Assembly: GCA_963731665.1 (NCBI GenBank)
Contig: CAVSWP010000011.1
Coordinates: 248,001 to 312,000, forward strand
DNA length: 64,000 bases
Direction of reading: 5' to 3'
DNA from: Chersky-840 sp035604715
Lineage (GTDB): Bacteria; Actinomycetota; Acidimicrobiia; Acidimicrobiales; UBA8190
Shown: one piece after another, positions 24,629 through 32,546 of the stretch
How positions within the stretch are numbered: the first letter of the stretch is position 1
Layout: every line of letters starts with the position of its first letter
Made by a program: the position numbers and the translations under genes
Notes under the pieces: generated by a model
What the model was told of the DNA's origin: nothing
What the model saw: only the letters and a program-made list of their open reading frames with translations
The model's database searches: none

Positions 24629-25783
24629 ATGCCCCCGAACACGCCCCGCGACGCGACCCCCGACATCCGCATCCCCGACGGCCTGAAGCCCTCCGACGGG
24701 CGCTTCGGGAGCGGTCCGTCCAAGGTGCGTTCCGAGCAGGTCGCCGCGTTGGCGGCGGCGGCCCCGACCTACCTCGGCACCAGTCACCGCCAGGCGCCGG
24801 TGAAGTCGGTGGTGGGCCGGCTGCGGCGCGGCCTGCGCGAGCTGTTCTCGCTCCCCGACGGCTACGAGGTGGTGCTGGGCAACGGGGGGACCACCTGCTT
24901 CTGGGACATCGCCACGTTCTGCCTCGTGGAGCACCGCAGCCAGCACCTGAGCTTCGGCGAGTTCTCCTCGAAGTTCGCCGCCGCGGCGGCAGCGGCGCCG
25001 CATCTCGGGGACCCCCACGTCATCGAGTCCCCGCCGGGCACCCATCCCGAGGCGCTGTCCGTGGGCGACGTCGACCTGTACGCGCTGACCCACAACGAGA
25101 CCTCCACGGGGGTGGCCATGTCGGTCCACCGCCCCCCGGGGACGGCGGAGGCGGGCCAGATCGTGGCCGTGGACGGCACCTCGGCGGCGGGCGGGCTGCG
25201 GGTGGACCCCGCCCAGTTCGACGCCTACTACTTCGCCCCCCAGAAGTGCTTCGCGGCCGACGGGGGCCTGTGGGTGGCCCTGCTGTCGCCCGCCGCGCTC
25301 GAGCGCGTGGGGCGCATCGCCGCGGGCGGACGCTGGGTCCCCGCCTTCCTCGACCTGACCACGGCCATCGACAACGCCGCTCAGGACCAGACCTACAACA
25401 CGCCGGCGCTGGCCACCTTGCTGCTGTTCGCCGAGCAGGTCGAGTGGATGCTCGCCGGTGGTGGCCTCGAGTGGGCCGCCGGCCGCTGTGACCGCTCGGC
25501 GGAGATCCTCTACACCTGGGCCGAGCAGTCCGACTTCGCCACGCCCTTCGTGGGCAAGCCCTCGGAGCGCAGCCACGTGGTGGCCACCGTGGACCTCGAC
25601 GACGCCGTGGACGCCCCGGCGGTGGCCAAGGTGCTGCGGGCCAACGGGATCGTGGACACCGAGCCCTACCGCAAGCTCGGCCGCAACCAGCTCCGCATCG
25701 CCATGTTCCCGGCCATCGATCCCGAGGACGTGGCCGCGCTGTGCGCGTGCGTCAACTACGTGGTGGGGGCGCTCGCCCCCTGA
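24629..25783 (+). CDS. serC: Phosphoserine aminotransferase (actinobacterial type)
   Basis: Transfers the amino group from glutamate to 3-phosphohydroxypyruvate, second step of serine synthesis. 384 aa from ATG 24629. IRIPDGLKPSDGRFGSGPSKVR is the typical actinobacterial N-terminus, LGNGGTTCFWD and HNETSTGVAM are substrate segments, and YYFAPQKCFAADGG includes the PLP lysine. Earlier in-frame ATGs at 24578 and 24587 would overlap the divergent aminotransferase start and add a non-conserved tail. With serA it makes two of the three serine steps; serB was not seen. Confidence 0.92.
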   Translation: MPPNTPRDATPDIRIPDGLKPSDGRFGSGPSKVRSEQVAALAAAAPTYLGTSHRQAPVKSVVGRLRRGLRELFSLPDGYEVVLGNGGTTCFWDIATFCLVEHRSQHLSFGEFSSKFAAAAAAAPHLGDPHVIESPPGTHPEALSVGDVDLYALTHNETSTGVAMSVHRPPGTAEAGQIVAVDGTSAAGGLRVDPAQFDAYYFAPQKCFAADGGLWVALLSPAALERVGRIAAGGRWVPAFLDLTTAIDNAAQDQTYNTPALATLLLFAEQVEWMLAGGGLEWAAGRCDRSAEILYTWAEQSDFATPFVGKPSERSHVVATVDLDDAVDAPAVAKVLRANGIVDTEPYRKLGRNQLRIAMFPAIDPEDVAALCACVNYVVGALAP

Positions 25784-25806
25784 GGCCCGGGGTGCCGATG
25801 AGACGC

Positions 25807-25821
25807 ACCCCCCATGGGGGT
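25807..25821. terminator. Hairpin between convergent serC and tldE
   Basis: ACCCCC and GGGGGT pair around a CAT loop, between the stops at 25783 and 25847. No T-tract, so a weak or bidirectional terminator at best. Confidence 0.4.
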
Positions 25822-25846
25822 CACCGATGGGGCCGCCGGGCGGTGC

Positions 25847-27277
25847 TCAGGTGGCCGGGCTGACCGAGCTCATGTTGAAGTCGGCCACCCGCAGCGCGGG
25901 CATGGCGGTGCGGTTCATCCATTCGCCCCACTCCCGCGACAGCGCCCGCTCGCTGCCCGACGCCTCGAGGGCGCGGGCGAGGACGTCGATGGGGCTCTCG
26001 TTGAAGCGGAAGTTGTTGACCGCCCCCACCACCTCGCCGTGCTCGACGAGGTAGACCCCGTCCCGGGTGAGGCCGGTCAGCAGCAGCGTGACGGGGTCGA
26101 CTTCGCGGATGTACCACAGACAGGTGAGCAGCAGCCCCCGCTCGGTGGTGGCGATCATGTCGTCAAGCGACGCCGTGGCGCCGGGGAGCACCAGGGTGAG
26201 GTTGCCCACGGGCGGGGCGGGGTCGGTGCCCGACCGGGCGGCCGCGGCCCGGTGGTACTGCAGGCGCGCCAGCCGGCCTTGTTCGATCCAACCGGTGCGG
26301 CCGATAGCGAGCGCGTTGTCGAACACCGACACGTCGGTGCCCGACGCTGCGGTGACCAGGAACGGCGAGGACTCGAGGCCGGGCTCGGCGGGGTCACCGC
26401 GCAGCTCGAAGGCCAGCGGGCACAACTCGGCCCCGACCTTGGTACCGCCCCCGGGGGCCGAGAACGGGCTGCGGCCCTCCTCGGCGTCGCGACCCGACAG
26501 GGCCTGGGACAGGGCCACCATGAGATCGGCGGTGGCGTCGGGGGGCAGGAGCACCTGGTAGCGCCCGGCGGGGAGCTCGACGCTGCGCCGGGCCCAGCCC
26601 AGGCGACGGTCGAGGCGCGCTTCGAACTCCGCCACGTCGATGTCGTCGAACGTCGAGGTGGCCGCCCCGGCCCACACCGACCGGGCCCCGTCGGCGCTGC
26701 GGGCCACGAGCTCCATGGTCCCCGCCGGCTGAGCGTGGCGGAGCCGCACCCCGGTGCTGGTGCCCAGGTAGGTGGTCGCCACGCCGTGGGTGGCGAACCC
26801 CGCCAGCCGGTTGCCGGCCGCCCGGGCCCGGGCGAAGCCTTCGCCCAGCCCGCCGATGACCCCGTCGAGCACCGCCGGCGAGGTGAGCTCCGGCGGGTCC
26901 TCGAACCCCGGGGACTGCGCCGCCGGCGCGCCGGGGCCGGGCTCTACCAGCGCCACGGCGTCGTCGGCGGGCTCGGCCCCGGCCGCCTCGGCCTCGCTCG
27001 CCCGCACCAGGGCCTCCACGTCGATGGCCCCGCTCCCGCTGGCGCTGGCGCTGGCCACCCCGAGGGTGAGGGGCGCGGTGCCCACGGAGCGGAAGCTCAC
27101 CACCGCCACCCGACGGTCGCGCCGCACCCCGTTGGTGGTGGTGGTGTTGTTGGCGAAGCGCACCTCGGCCTCGCTGAGCTCCTCGACGATCACCACGCAC
27201 CCGTCGCCGCGGCTGGCGGCCAGGGCCCGTTCCACCACCTCCTGGGGCGAGGTCAGGCGGGTGGCGCCGGGGCTCAT
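25847..27277 (-). CDS. tldE: TldE/PmbA family protein
   Basis: 476 aa. Partner of TldD in the heterodimeric peptidase that in other bacteria trims modified peptides or degrades antitoxin-like proteins. The TldD/PmbA fold is seen in RFANNTTTTNGVRRDRR, YLGTSTGVRLRHAQPAGT and the C-terminal LLLTGLTRDGVYLVEHGEVVGAVNNFRFNESP. As usual for the E subunit it lacks the HExxH zinc motif. ATG 27277 overlaps the tldD stop (ATGA). No obvious peptide substrate gene is nearby. Confidence 0.88.
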   Translation of the reverse strand: MSPGATRLTSPQEVVERALAASRGDGCVVIVEELSEAEVRFANNTTTTNGVRRDRRVAVVSFRSVGTAPLTLGVASASASGSGAIDVEALVRASEAEAAGAEPADDAVALVEPGPGAPAAQSPGFEDPPELTSPAVLDGVIGGLGEGFARARAAGNRLAGFATHGVATTYLGTSTGVRLRHAQPAGTMELVARSADGARSVWAGAATSTFDDIDVAEFEARLDRRLGWARRSVELPAGRYQVLLPPDATADLMVALSQALSGRDAEEGRSPFSAPGGGTKVGAELCPLAFELRGDPAEPGLESSPFLVTAASGTDVSVFDNALAIGRTGWIEQGRLARLQYHRAAAARSGTDPAPPVGNLTLVLPGATASLDDMIATTERGLLLTCLWYIREVDPVTLLLTGLTRDGVYLVEHGEVVGAVNNFRFNESPIDVLARALEASGSERALSREWGEWMNRTAMPALRVADFNMSSVSPAT

Positions 27278-28824
27278 CGGGCGCCCTCGGCGCGGGCGTT
27301 GAGCACGTTGATGTCCCCGAACAGCGCCGAGGGGCATCCGTGGCTGACCGGGGCCACCTGCCCGGGTTGGCCCTTGCCGCAGTTGAACGCCCCCCCGAGC
27401 ACGTAGGTGGCGGGGCCGCCCACGGCGGCCAGCGATCCCCAGAACTCGGTGGTCTGGGCCTGGTAGGCCACGTCCTTGCACTGGCCCGCCAGCCGGCCGT
27501 GCTCGATGCGGTAGAAGCGCTGCCCGGTGAACTGGAAGTTGTAGCGCTGCATGTCGATGGACCAACTCTTGTCGCCCACCACGTAGATGCCCCGGTCCAC
27601 CCCCGAGATGAGCTCCTCGGTGCTCGGGCCGGGGCCGGGCCCCGGGGCGGGCTGGAGCGACACGTTGGCCATGCGTTGCATGGGGACGTGCAGGGGCGAG
27701 TCGGCGAAGGCGCACCCGTTGGACCGGCCCAGGCCGTTCTCGGCCGCCATGCGCCGGTCGAGCTGGTACCCCACCAGCACGCCGTCGCGCACGATGTCGA
27801 AGGACTGGGCCTCGACCCCCTCGTCGTCGTAGCCCACCGAGGCCAGGCCGTGGGGCGTGGTCCGGTCGCCGGTGACGTGCATGACCGGGGACCCGTAGCG
27901 CAGGGTGCCGAGCTGGTCGAAGGTGGCGAACGACGTCCCGGCGTAGGCCGCCTCGTACCCCAGGGCGCGGTCGAGCTCGGTGGCGTGGCCCACCGACTCG
28001 TGGATGGTGAGCCACAGGTTGGAGGGGTCGATCACGAGGTGGTAGCGCCCGGCCTCCACCGACGGGGCGGCCACCTTCTCGGCCAACAGCGACGGGATCG
28101 TCTCCAGCTCGGCGTCCCAGTCCCAGCCCCGCCCGGCGGTGTACTCCCAACCCCGGCCCGCCGGGGGGGCCAGGGTGCGCATGGACTCGAAGGAGCCCGA
28201 GGCCTCGTCGACGGCAACCGCGTCGACCAGGGGGTAGATGCGGACGCGCCGTTGCGTGGTCACCGTCCCCGACAGGTCCGCGTAGTGCTTGTCCTCCACC
28301 ACGCACATCACCCGGGCCGACACGTGGTCGACCGAGCCCGAGGCCAGCAGCCGGCGGCTCCAGTCCTCGAGCACCGCCACCTTGTCGGCCAGGCTCACCG
28401 TGGTGGGGTCCACCTCGTAGGGCGAGGCCCACTCCACCTCACCGTGGGGGGGTTCGTCGGCGATCTCCACGGGCGTCCCCAGGGCGGCCGAGGAGCGCTG
28501 CGCCAACTCGGCGGCGTCGTCGGCGAGGCGGGCGGCGGCGTCGGGGTCGAGCTCGACGGTGGCCGCGAACCCGAAGGAGCCGTCGCGCACCACGTGCAGC
28601 CCCACCCCGACCTCGGTGTCGTCGACGGTGGTCTCCACCCGTCCGTCGCGCAGGGCCACGAACTGCGACCGGATCTGCTCCACCCGGACCTCGGCGTGGC
28701 TGCACCGAAGCGCCTGGGCCCGTTCGAGGGCGGCGCTGCGCAGCTGGGGGAGAGGCAGCCCGGCCAGTGCGCCGGCGCCGCCCGTGGTGAGGGGGATGTC
28801 AGCCGCCCGAGACGTCCTGGACAC
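27274..28824 (-). CDS. tldD: TldD family metallopeptidase
   Basis: 516 aa. Catalytic subunit of the TldD/TldE pair; the zinc site is HESVGH with the downstream Glu in ATELDRALGYE (about 285-300). FALRDGRVE-like N-terminal strands and the C-terminal QCKDVAYQAQTTEFW and GGAFNCGKGQPGQ segments are typical. GTG 28824 overlaps the ilvC 3' end by 26 nt, which ties this pair to the ilvB-ilvN-ilvC unit. Why a peptidase pair sits in a BCAA operon is not clear. Confidence 0.9.
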   Translation of the reverse strand: MSRTSRAADIPLTTGGAGALAGLPLPQLRSAALERAQALRCSHAEVRVEQIRSQFVALRDGRVETTVDDTEVGVGLHVVRDGSFGFAATVELDPDAAARLADDAAELAQRSSAALGTPVEIADEPPHGEVEWASPYEVDPTTVSLADKVAVLEDWSRRLLASGSVDHVSARVMCVVEDKHYADLSGTVTTQRRVRIYPLVDAVAVDEASGSFESMRTLAPPAGRGWEYTAGRGWDWDAELETIPSLLAEKVAAPSVEAGRYHLVIDPSNLWLTIHESVGHATELDRALGYEAAYAGTSFATFDQLGTLRYGSPVMHVTGDRTTPHGLASVGYDDEGVEAQSFDIVRDGVLVGYQLDRRMAAENGLGRSNGCAFADSPLHVPMQRMANVSLQPAPGPGPGPSTEELISGVDRGIYVVGDKSWSIDMQRYNFQFTGQRFYRIEHGRLAGQCKDVAYQAQTTEFWGSLAAVGGPATYVLGGAFNCGKGQPGQVAPVSHGCPSALFGDINVLNARAEGAR

Positions 28825-29824
28825 TCCGGCGGCCGGCGCTGATGAAGGGCATCATGGCCCGGAGCTCGGCCCCCACCTTCTCGATGGGATGGTTGGCCCC
28901 GACGGCGCGCAGCTCCTCGAAGCGCTTGCGCCCGGCCCGGTTCTCGGCGATCCACTCCTCGGCGAAGGCCCCCGAGCGGATGTCGTCGAGGATCTGCTGC
29001 ATGGTCTCGCGCACCTGGGCGTCGATGACGCGCGGCCCGCGCGTCAGGTCGCCGTACTCGGCGGTGTCGGAGATCGAGTAGCGCATCCCGGCGATGCCCT
29101 CCTCGTACATGAGGTCCACGATGAGCTTGAGCTCGTGCAGGCACTCGAAGTACGCCGACTCTGGTTGGTACCCCGCCCCCACCAGGGTCTCGTAGCCCGC
29201 CTGCACCAGCGCCGTGAGGCCCCCGCACAGCACCACCTGCTCGCCGAACAGGTCGGTCTCGGTCTCCTCCTCGAAGGTGGTGTCGAGCACGCCCGCCCGG
29301 GTGGCCCCCAGCGCGTAGGCGTACGAGAGGGCCAGGTCGTGCGCCTTGCCCGAGGCGTCCTGGGCCACGGCCACGAGCGACGGCACGCCCCCGCCCTCGG
29401 TGTAGGTGCGCCGCACGAGGTGGCCCGGTCCCTTGGGCGCCACCATGGCCACGTCGACCCCGGGGGGGGCCACGATCTGGCCGAAGCGGATGTTGAAGCC
29501 GTGGGCGAAGAACAAAGCGTCGCCCTGGCGCAACGACGGGGCGATCTCCGACTCGTACACCGACGCCTGCTCGGTGTCGGGCAGCAGCATCATGATGAGG
29601 TCGGCCTCCGCGGCGGCCTCGGCCACGGGCAACACGCGCAGCCCGGCCTCCTCGGCCTTGGTCTGTGACTTGGACCCGGCGCGCAGCCCCACGCGCACGT
29701 CCACGCCCGACTCGGCCAGGTTGAGGGCGTGGGCGTGGCCCTGGGACCCGTAGCCGATCACGGCCACCTTGCGCCCCTGGATCAGGCTCGCGTCGGCGTC
29801 GGACTCGTAGTACAGCTTGGCCAT
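28799..29824 (-). CDS. ilvC: Ketol-acid reductoisomerase
   Basis: NADPH- and Mg-dependent isomeroreduction of acetolactate and acetohydroxybutyrate. 341 aa, the class I length. VAVIGYGSQGHAHALNL (about 20-36) is the Rossmann motif, and DLFGEQVVLCGGL and EECLHELKLIVDLMYEEGI-type helices carry the metal-binding Asp/Glu. ATG 29824 lies 1 nt after the ilvN stop region, so ilvB-ilvN-ilvC are translated as a block under one attenuator. Confidence 0.95.
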   Translation of the reverse strand: MAKLYYESDADASLIQGRKVAVIGYGSQGHAHALNLAESGVDVRVGLRAGSKSQTKAEEAGLRVLPVAEAAAEADLIMMLLPDTEQASVYESEIAPSLRQGDALFFAHGFNIRFGQIVAPPGVDVAMVAPKGPGHLVRRTYTEGGGVPSLVAVAQDASGKAHDLALSYAYALGATRAGVLDTTFEEETETDLFGEQVVLCGGLTALVQAGYETLVGAGYQPESAYFECLHELKLIVDLMYEEGIAGMRYSISDTAEYGDLTRGPRVIDAQVRETMQQILDDIRSGAFAEEWIAENRAGRKRFEELRAVGANHPIEKVGAELRAMMPFISAGRRSVQDVSGG

Positions 29825-29825
29825 C

Positions 29826-30410
29826 TCAGCCTGCCTCTCCCTGGAGGGCCCCGGTGACGCTGGGCAACGGGGCCGCGGTGTGCGACGGGTCCGCGGTGTG
29901 CGGCGGGGCCGCACCGGCCGACAGCTTAGGCAGGGCCACCAGGCCCGTCCGCTGGAGCTCGGTGATGCCGAAGGGGCGGACGCGGTCCTCGAAGTCGTCG
30001 ACGACGCTGGGGGTGCCCGCCAGCATCACGGTGACGAGGTCGCCGGCCTCGTCGACCACCTTGGCGTCGAACTGGCCGGCCAGGGCCACCAGCTCGCCGC
30101 GCTCGCCCGCCCCGGTGGCCGCCGTCACGGTGACCAGCAGCAGCTCCCGCTCGACGGCCTCGTCGGGGGCCAGCTCGGTGATGCGGACCACGTTGATCAA
30201 CTTGTCGAGCTGCTTCATGATCTGCTCCAGCGGCGCCGACTCCACGTCGACCACGATGGTGATGCGGCTGAAGCGCTCGTCGTCGGTGGGCGCCACGGCC
30301 AGCGAGAAGATGTTGAACCCCCGCCGGCTGAACAGGCTGGCCACGCGGGCCAGCACTCCCGCCTTGTTCTCCACCATGGCCGTCACGATGTGGTGCCGGG
30401 TCGCTCTCAC
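29826..30410 (-). CDS. ilvN: Acetolactate synthase small (regulatory) subunit
   Basis: 194 aa. The N-terminal ACT domain is clear (VENKAGVLARVASLFSRRGFNIFSL), and a second domain covers about 80-160. It confers valine feedback inhibition on IlvB. GTG 30410 overlaps the ilvB stop (GTGA). The C-terminal about 25 residues are an extra tail (HTADPSHTAAP) encoded by an 18-bp repeat at 29871-29906. Confidence 0.93.
   Translation of the reverse strand: MRATRHHIVTAMVENKAGVLARVASLFSRRGFNIFSLAVAPTDDERFSRITIVVDVESAPLEQIMKQLDKLINVVRITELAPDEAVERELLLVTVTAATGAGERGELVALAGQFDAKVVDEAGDLVTVMLAGTPSVVDDFEDRVRPFGITELQRTGLVALPKLSAGAAPPHTADPSHTAAPLPSVTGALQGEAG
29871..29906. repeat. 18-bp tandem repeat, two copies, 3' end of ilvN
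   Basis: Units 29871-29888 and 29889-29906 differ at few positions (core CCGCGGTGTGCG). They are in frame and create a non-conserved C-terminal tail on IlvN. Confidence 0.8.
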
Positions 30411-32215
30411 CGTCCCCCCTCCCCACCGGACGGGCCCGTGATGATGTCGTCGTTCGATGATCCCGAGGGGACCATGGGGTACACCTTCTCGAAGGCGTCG
30501 GTGCGGAAGTCGATGACCACGGGACGGTCGTCGACCCCGTTGGCCTTCTCGATGGCGGGGGCCACCTCCTCGGCCGACTCCACCTTGAGCCCCACGCACC
30601 CCATAGCCTCGGCCCACTTGACGTAGTCGGGGAGGTCGGGCGAGAGGTACACCTCGGAGTACCGCTCGGCGTAGAACAGCTCCTGCCATTGGCGCACCAT
30701 GCCCAGGTAGGCGTTGTTGAGGATGGCCACCTTGATGGGGATGCGCTCGGCCGACGCCGTGACGAGCTCCTGGGCGGTCATCTGGAAGCACCCGTCCCCG
30801 TCGATGGCCCACACCATCTTGTCGGGACGGCCCACCTTGGCCCCGATGGCGGCGGGCACGGCGAAGCCCATGGTGCCCGCCCCTCCCGAGTTGACCCACG
30901 TGTAGGGGTAGTCGAACTTCCAGTACTGCGAGGCCCACATCTGGTGCTGGCCCACCCCGGCCACCACGATGGTGTCGTCGGGGGTGGCGTCGCGCAACGC
31001 CTCCACCACCAGCTGGGGCTTGAGGGGGCCGCCCTCCTCCTGGTCGTAGGCGAGGGGGAACTCCTCCTGCCAGCCCCGCACCTGGGCCATCCACGGTCCC
31101 AGGTCGGGCCGCGCCGCCGCCGGCGTGCCGGGCACCACCGCGCCGCCGCCGCCATTCACCGAGCCGCCCCCACTCACCGACGTGCCGGGGACAGGGCCCA
31201 ACCCCAAAGCCTCCAGGGCCCGGACCATCTCCTCGATCACGAGACGACAGTCGCCGGCCACGGCCACGTCGGGGTGGCGGACCTTGCCGAGCTCGGCGGG
31301 GTCGATGTCGACGTGGATGACCTTGGCGTCGGGGGCGAAGGCGCTGATCTTGCCGGTGACCCGGTCGTCGAAACGGCTCCCCAGGGCGATGAGCAGGTCG
31401 GCGCGCTGCAGGGCGGTGACGGCGGTGTAGTTGCCGTGCATCCCCGGCATGCCCAGGCACAGGGGGTGGCGGTCGGGGAAGGCGCCCCGGGCCATGAGGG
31501 TGGTGACCACGGGGACGGCCGTGCGCTCGGCCAGCTCGCGCAGCGCGCCGGCGGCGCGCGCCTTGAGGATCCCCCCGCCGGCGTAGATCACCGGGCGTTC
31601 GGCGGTGAGGATGAGCTCGGCGGCCCGGGTGATCTGGGCGGGGTCGCCCTCGGTCTGCGGCTTGTACCCGGGCAGGTCGAGCTGGTCCAGCCCGGCCGGC
31701 CAGTACCAGTCCATCATGGCGTTGGACACGTCCTTGGGGACGTCCACGAGCACCGGGCCGGGACGGCCCGTGGTGGCCACGTGGAAGGCCTCGGCGATCA
31801 CCCGGGGCAGGTCCTGGGCGTCGGTCACCAGCCAGTTGTGCTTGGTGATGTCCATGGTCACGCCCGTGATGGGGCATTCCTGGAAGGCGTCGGTGCCGAT
31901 GGCGGTGGTGGCCACCTGGCCGGTGATCACCACGATGGGGATCGAGTCCATCATGGCGTCGGCCAAGGGCGTCACGATGTTGGTGGCCCCGGGGCCGCTG
32001 GTGACCATGGCCACGCCGGGCCGCCCCGTCACGTGGGCGTACCCCTCGGCCATGTGCCCGGCCCCCTGCTCGTGGCGCACGAGGACGTGACGGATCGACG
32101 AGTCCAGGATGGGGTCGTACACGGGCAAGATGGCGCCCCCGGGGAGGCCGAAGATGACCTCCACGTGCTGCATCTCGAGGCTCTTGATGAGGGCCTGGGC
32201 CCCAGTCAGTCGCAT
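30407..32215 (-). CDS. ilvB: Acetolactate synthase large (catalytic) subunit
   Basis: ThDP-, FAD- and Mg-dependent synthesis of 2-acetolactate and 2-aceto-2-hydroxybutyrate. 602 aa. VEVIFGLPGGAILPVYD and RHEQGAGHMAEGYAHVTGRPG (with the catalytic Glu) open the protein; the C-terminal ThDP motif is AIDGDGCFQMTAQEL...NNAYLGMV. A Gly/Ser-rich linker of about 25 residues (SVSGGGSVNGGGG) is inserted before the C-terminal domain. ATG 32215 follows a 60-nt untranslated stretch after the attenuator. Confidence 0.95.
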   Translation of the reverse strand: MRLTGAQALIKSLEMQHVEVIFGLPGGAILPVYDPILDSSIRHVLVRHEQGAGHMAEGYAHVTGRPGVAMVTSGPGATNIVTPLADAMMDSIPIVVITGQVATTAIGTDAFQECPITGVTMDITKHNWLVTDAQDLPRVIAEAFHVATTGRPGPVLVDVPKDVSNAMMDWYWPAGLDQLDLPGYKPQTEGDPAQITRAAELILTAERPVIYAGGGILKARAAGALRELAERTAVPVVTTLMARGAFPDRHPLCLGMPGMHGNYTAVTALQRADLLIALGSRFDDRVTGKISAFAPDAKVIHVDIDPAELGKVRHPDVAVAGDCRLVIEEMVRALEALGLGPVPGTSVSGGGSVNGGGGAVVPGTPAAARPDLGPWMAQVRGWQEEFPLAYDQEEGGPLKPQLVVEALRDATPDDTIVVAGVGQHQMWASQYWKFDYPYTWVNSGGAGTMGFAVPAAIGAKVGRPDKMVWAIDGDGCFQMTAQELVTASAERIPIKVAILNNAYLGMVRQWQELFYAERYSEVYLSPDLPDYVKWAEAMGCVGLKVESAEEVAPAIEKANGVDDRPVVIDFRTDAFEKVYPMVPSGSSNDDIITGPSGGEGGR

Positions 32216-32274
32216 GGTCGTCCTGTTCTGTTTGCTCTTACGGATCTGCTCTACGGGTCTGCGTTTGTGCCCGG

Positions 32275-32305
32275 GAAATGAAACGACCTCCCGTGAGGGA
32301 GGTCG
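32275..32305 (-). terminator. Terminator hairpin (attenuator) before ilvB
   Basis: Minus strand: CGACCTCCC (32297-32305) pairs perfectly with GGGAGGTCG (32284-32292) around a 4-nt loop and is followed by TTTCATTTC. A longer-range stem CGCAC/GTGCG (32311-32315 and 32336-32340) lies between it and the leader stop. Confidence 0.78.
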
Positions 32306-32340
32306 CAAGGCGCACGGAACCGCGGTCGCGGCGACGTGCG

Positions 32341-32391
32341 CTACCGGAGGACTACGAGAAGGCGGTCTGTCGGAAAAGGCTCTCCGGTCAT
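32341..32391 (-). CDS. ilvB leader peptide (16 aa, Leu-Leu-Val-Val-Leu)
   Basis: ORF from ATG 32391 to TAG 32341 encodes MTGEPFPTDRLLVVLR. Codons CTT CTC GTA GTC CTC form a run of five Leu/Val codons one codon before the stop. Hairpins follow, ending in a terminator before ilvB. Acetolactate synthase serves Val, Leu and Ile, so sensing Leu and Val fits. The ATG is 9 nt after a -10-like hexamer, suggesting a leaderless transcript. Confidence 0.83.
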   Translation of the reverse strand: MTGEPFPTDRLLVVLR

Positions 32392-32400
32392 GGTCCGCAC

Positions 32401-32429
32401 AGTTTGGCACGGGGACACCGCGCCGGCAA
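32401..32429 (-). promoter_or_regulatory. Putative promoter of the ilvB leader
   Basis: Minus-strand TTGCCG (32424-32429), 17-bp spacer, CAAACT (32401-32406), then 9 nt to the leader ATG 32391. Confidence 0.5.
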
Positions 32430-32446
32430 CCCCCCTCGGTTTGGCG

Positions 32447-32524
32447 CCCGTGCCGTTCTCGCGCGGCCACCCGTGCCGGTCTCGGATGGCCAACCGTGCC
32501 GTTCTCGAATGGGCACCCGTGACG
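32447..32524. repeat. 23-bp tandem repeat, 3.4 copies
   Basis: Units at 32447-32469, 32470-32492 and 32493-32515 (consensus CCCGTGCCGTTCTCG plus 8 bases), with a partial fourth to 32524. They fill the space between the divergent ilvB promoter and the methyltransferase gene, so could be operator sites or a neutral minisatellite. With the leader this accounts for the 331-bp gap between ilvB and the methyltransferase. Confidence 0.8.
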
Positions 32525-32532
32525 TGCACCCC

Positions 32533-32538
32533 TAGGGT
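32533..32538 (+). promoter_or_regulatory. Putative -10 of the methyltransferase gene
   Basis: TAGGGT ends 8 nt before ATG 32547, suggesting a leaderless transcript; the same spacing is seen at greA. Confidence 0.4.
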
Positions 32539-32546
32539 TGTCGGCC

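Noticed and set aside
32447..32524. CRISPR-like array
   Set aside because: The 23-bp units are directly adjacent with no spacers, and no cas gene is present.
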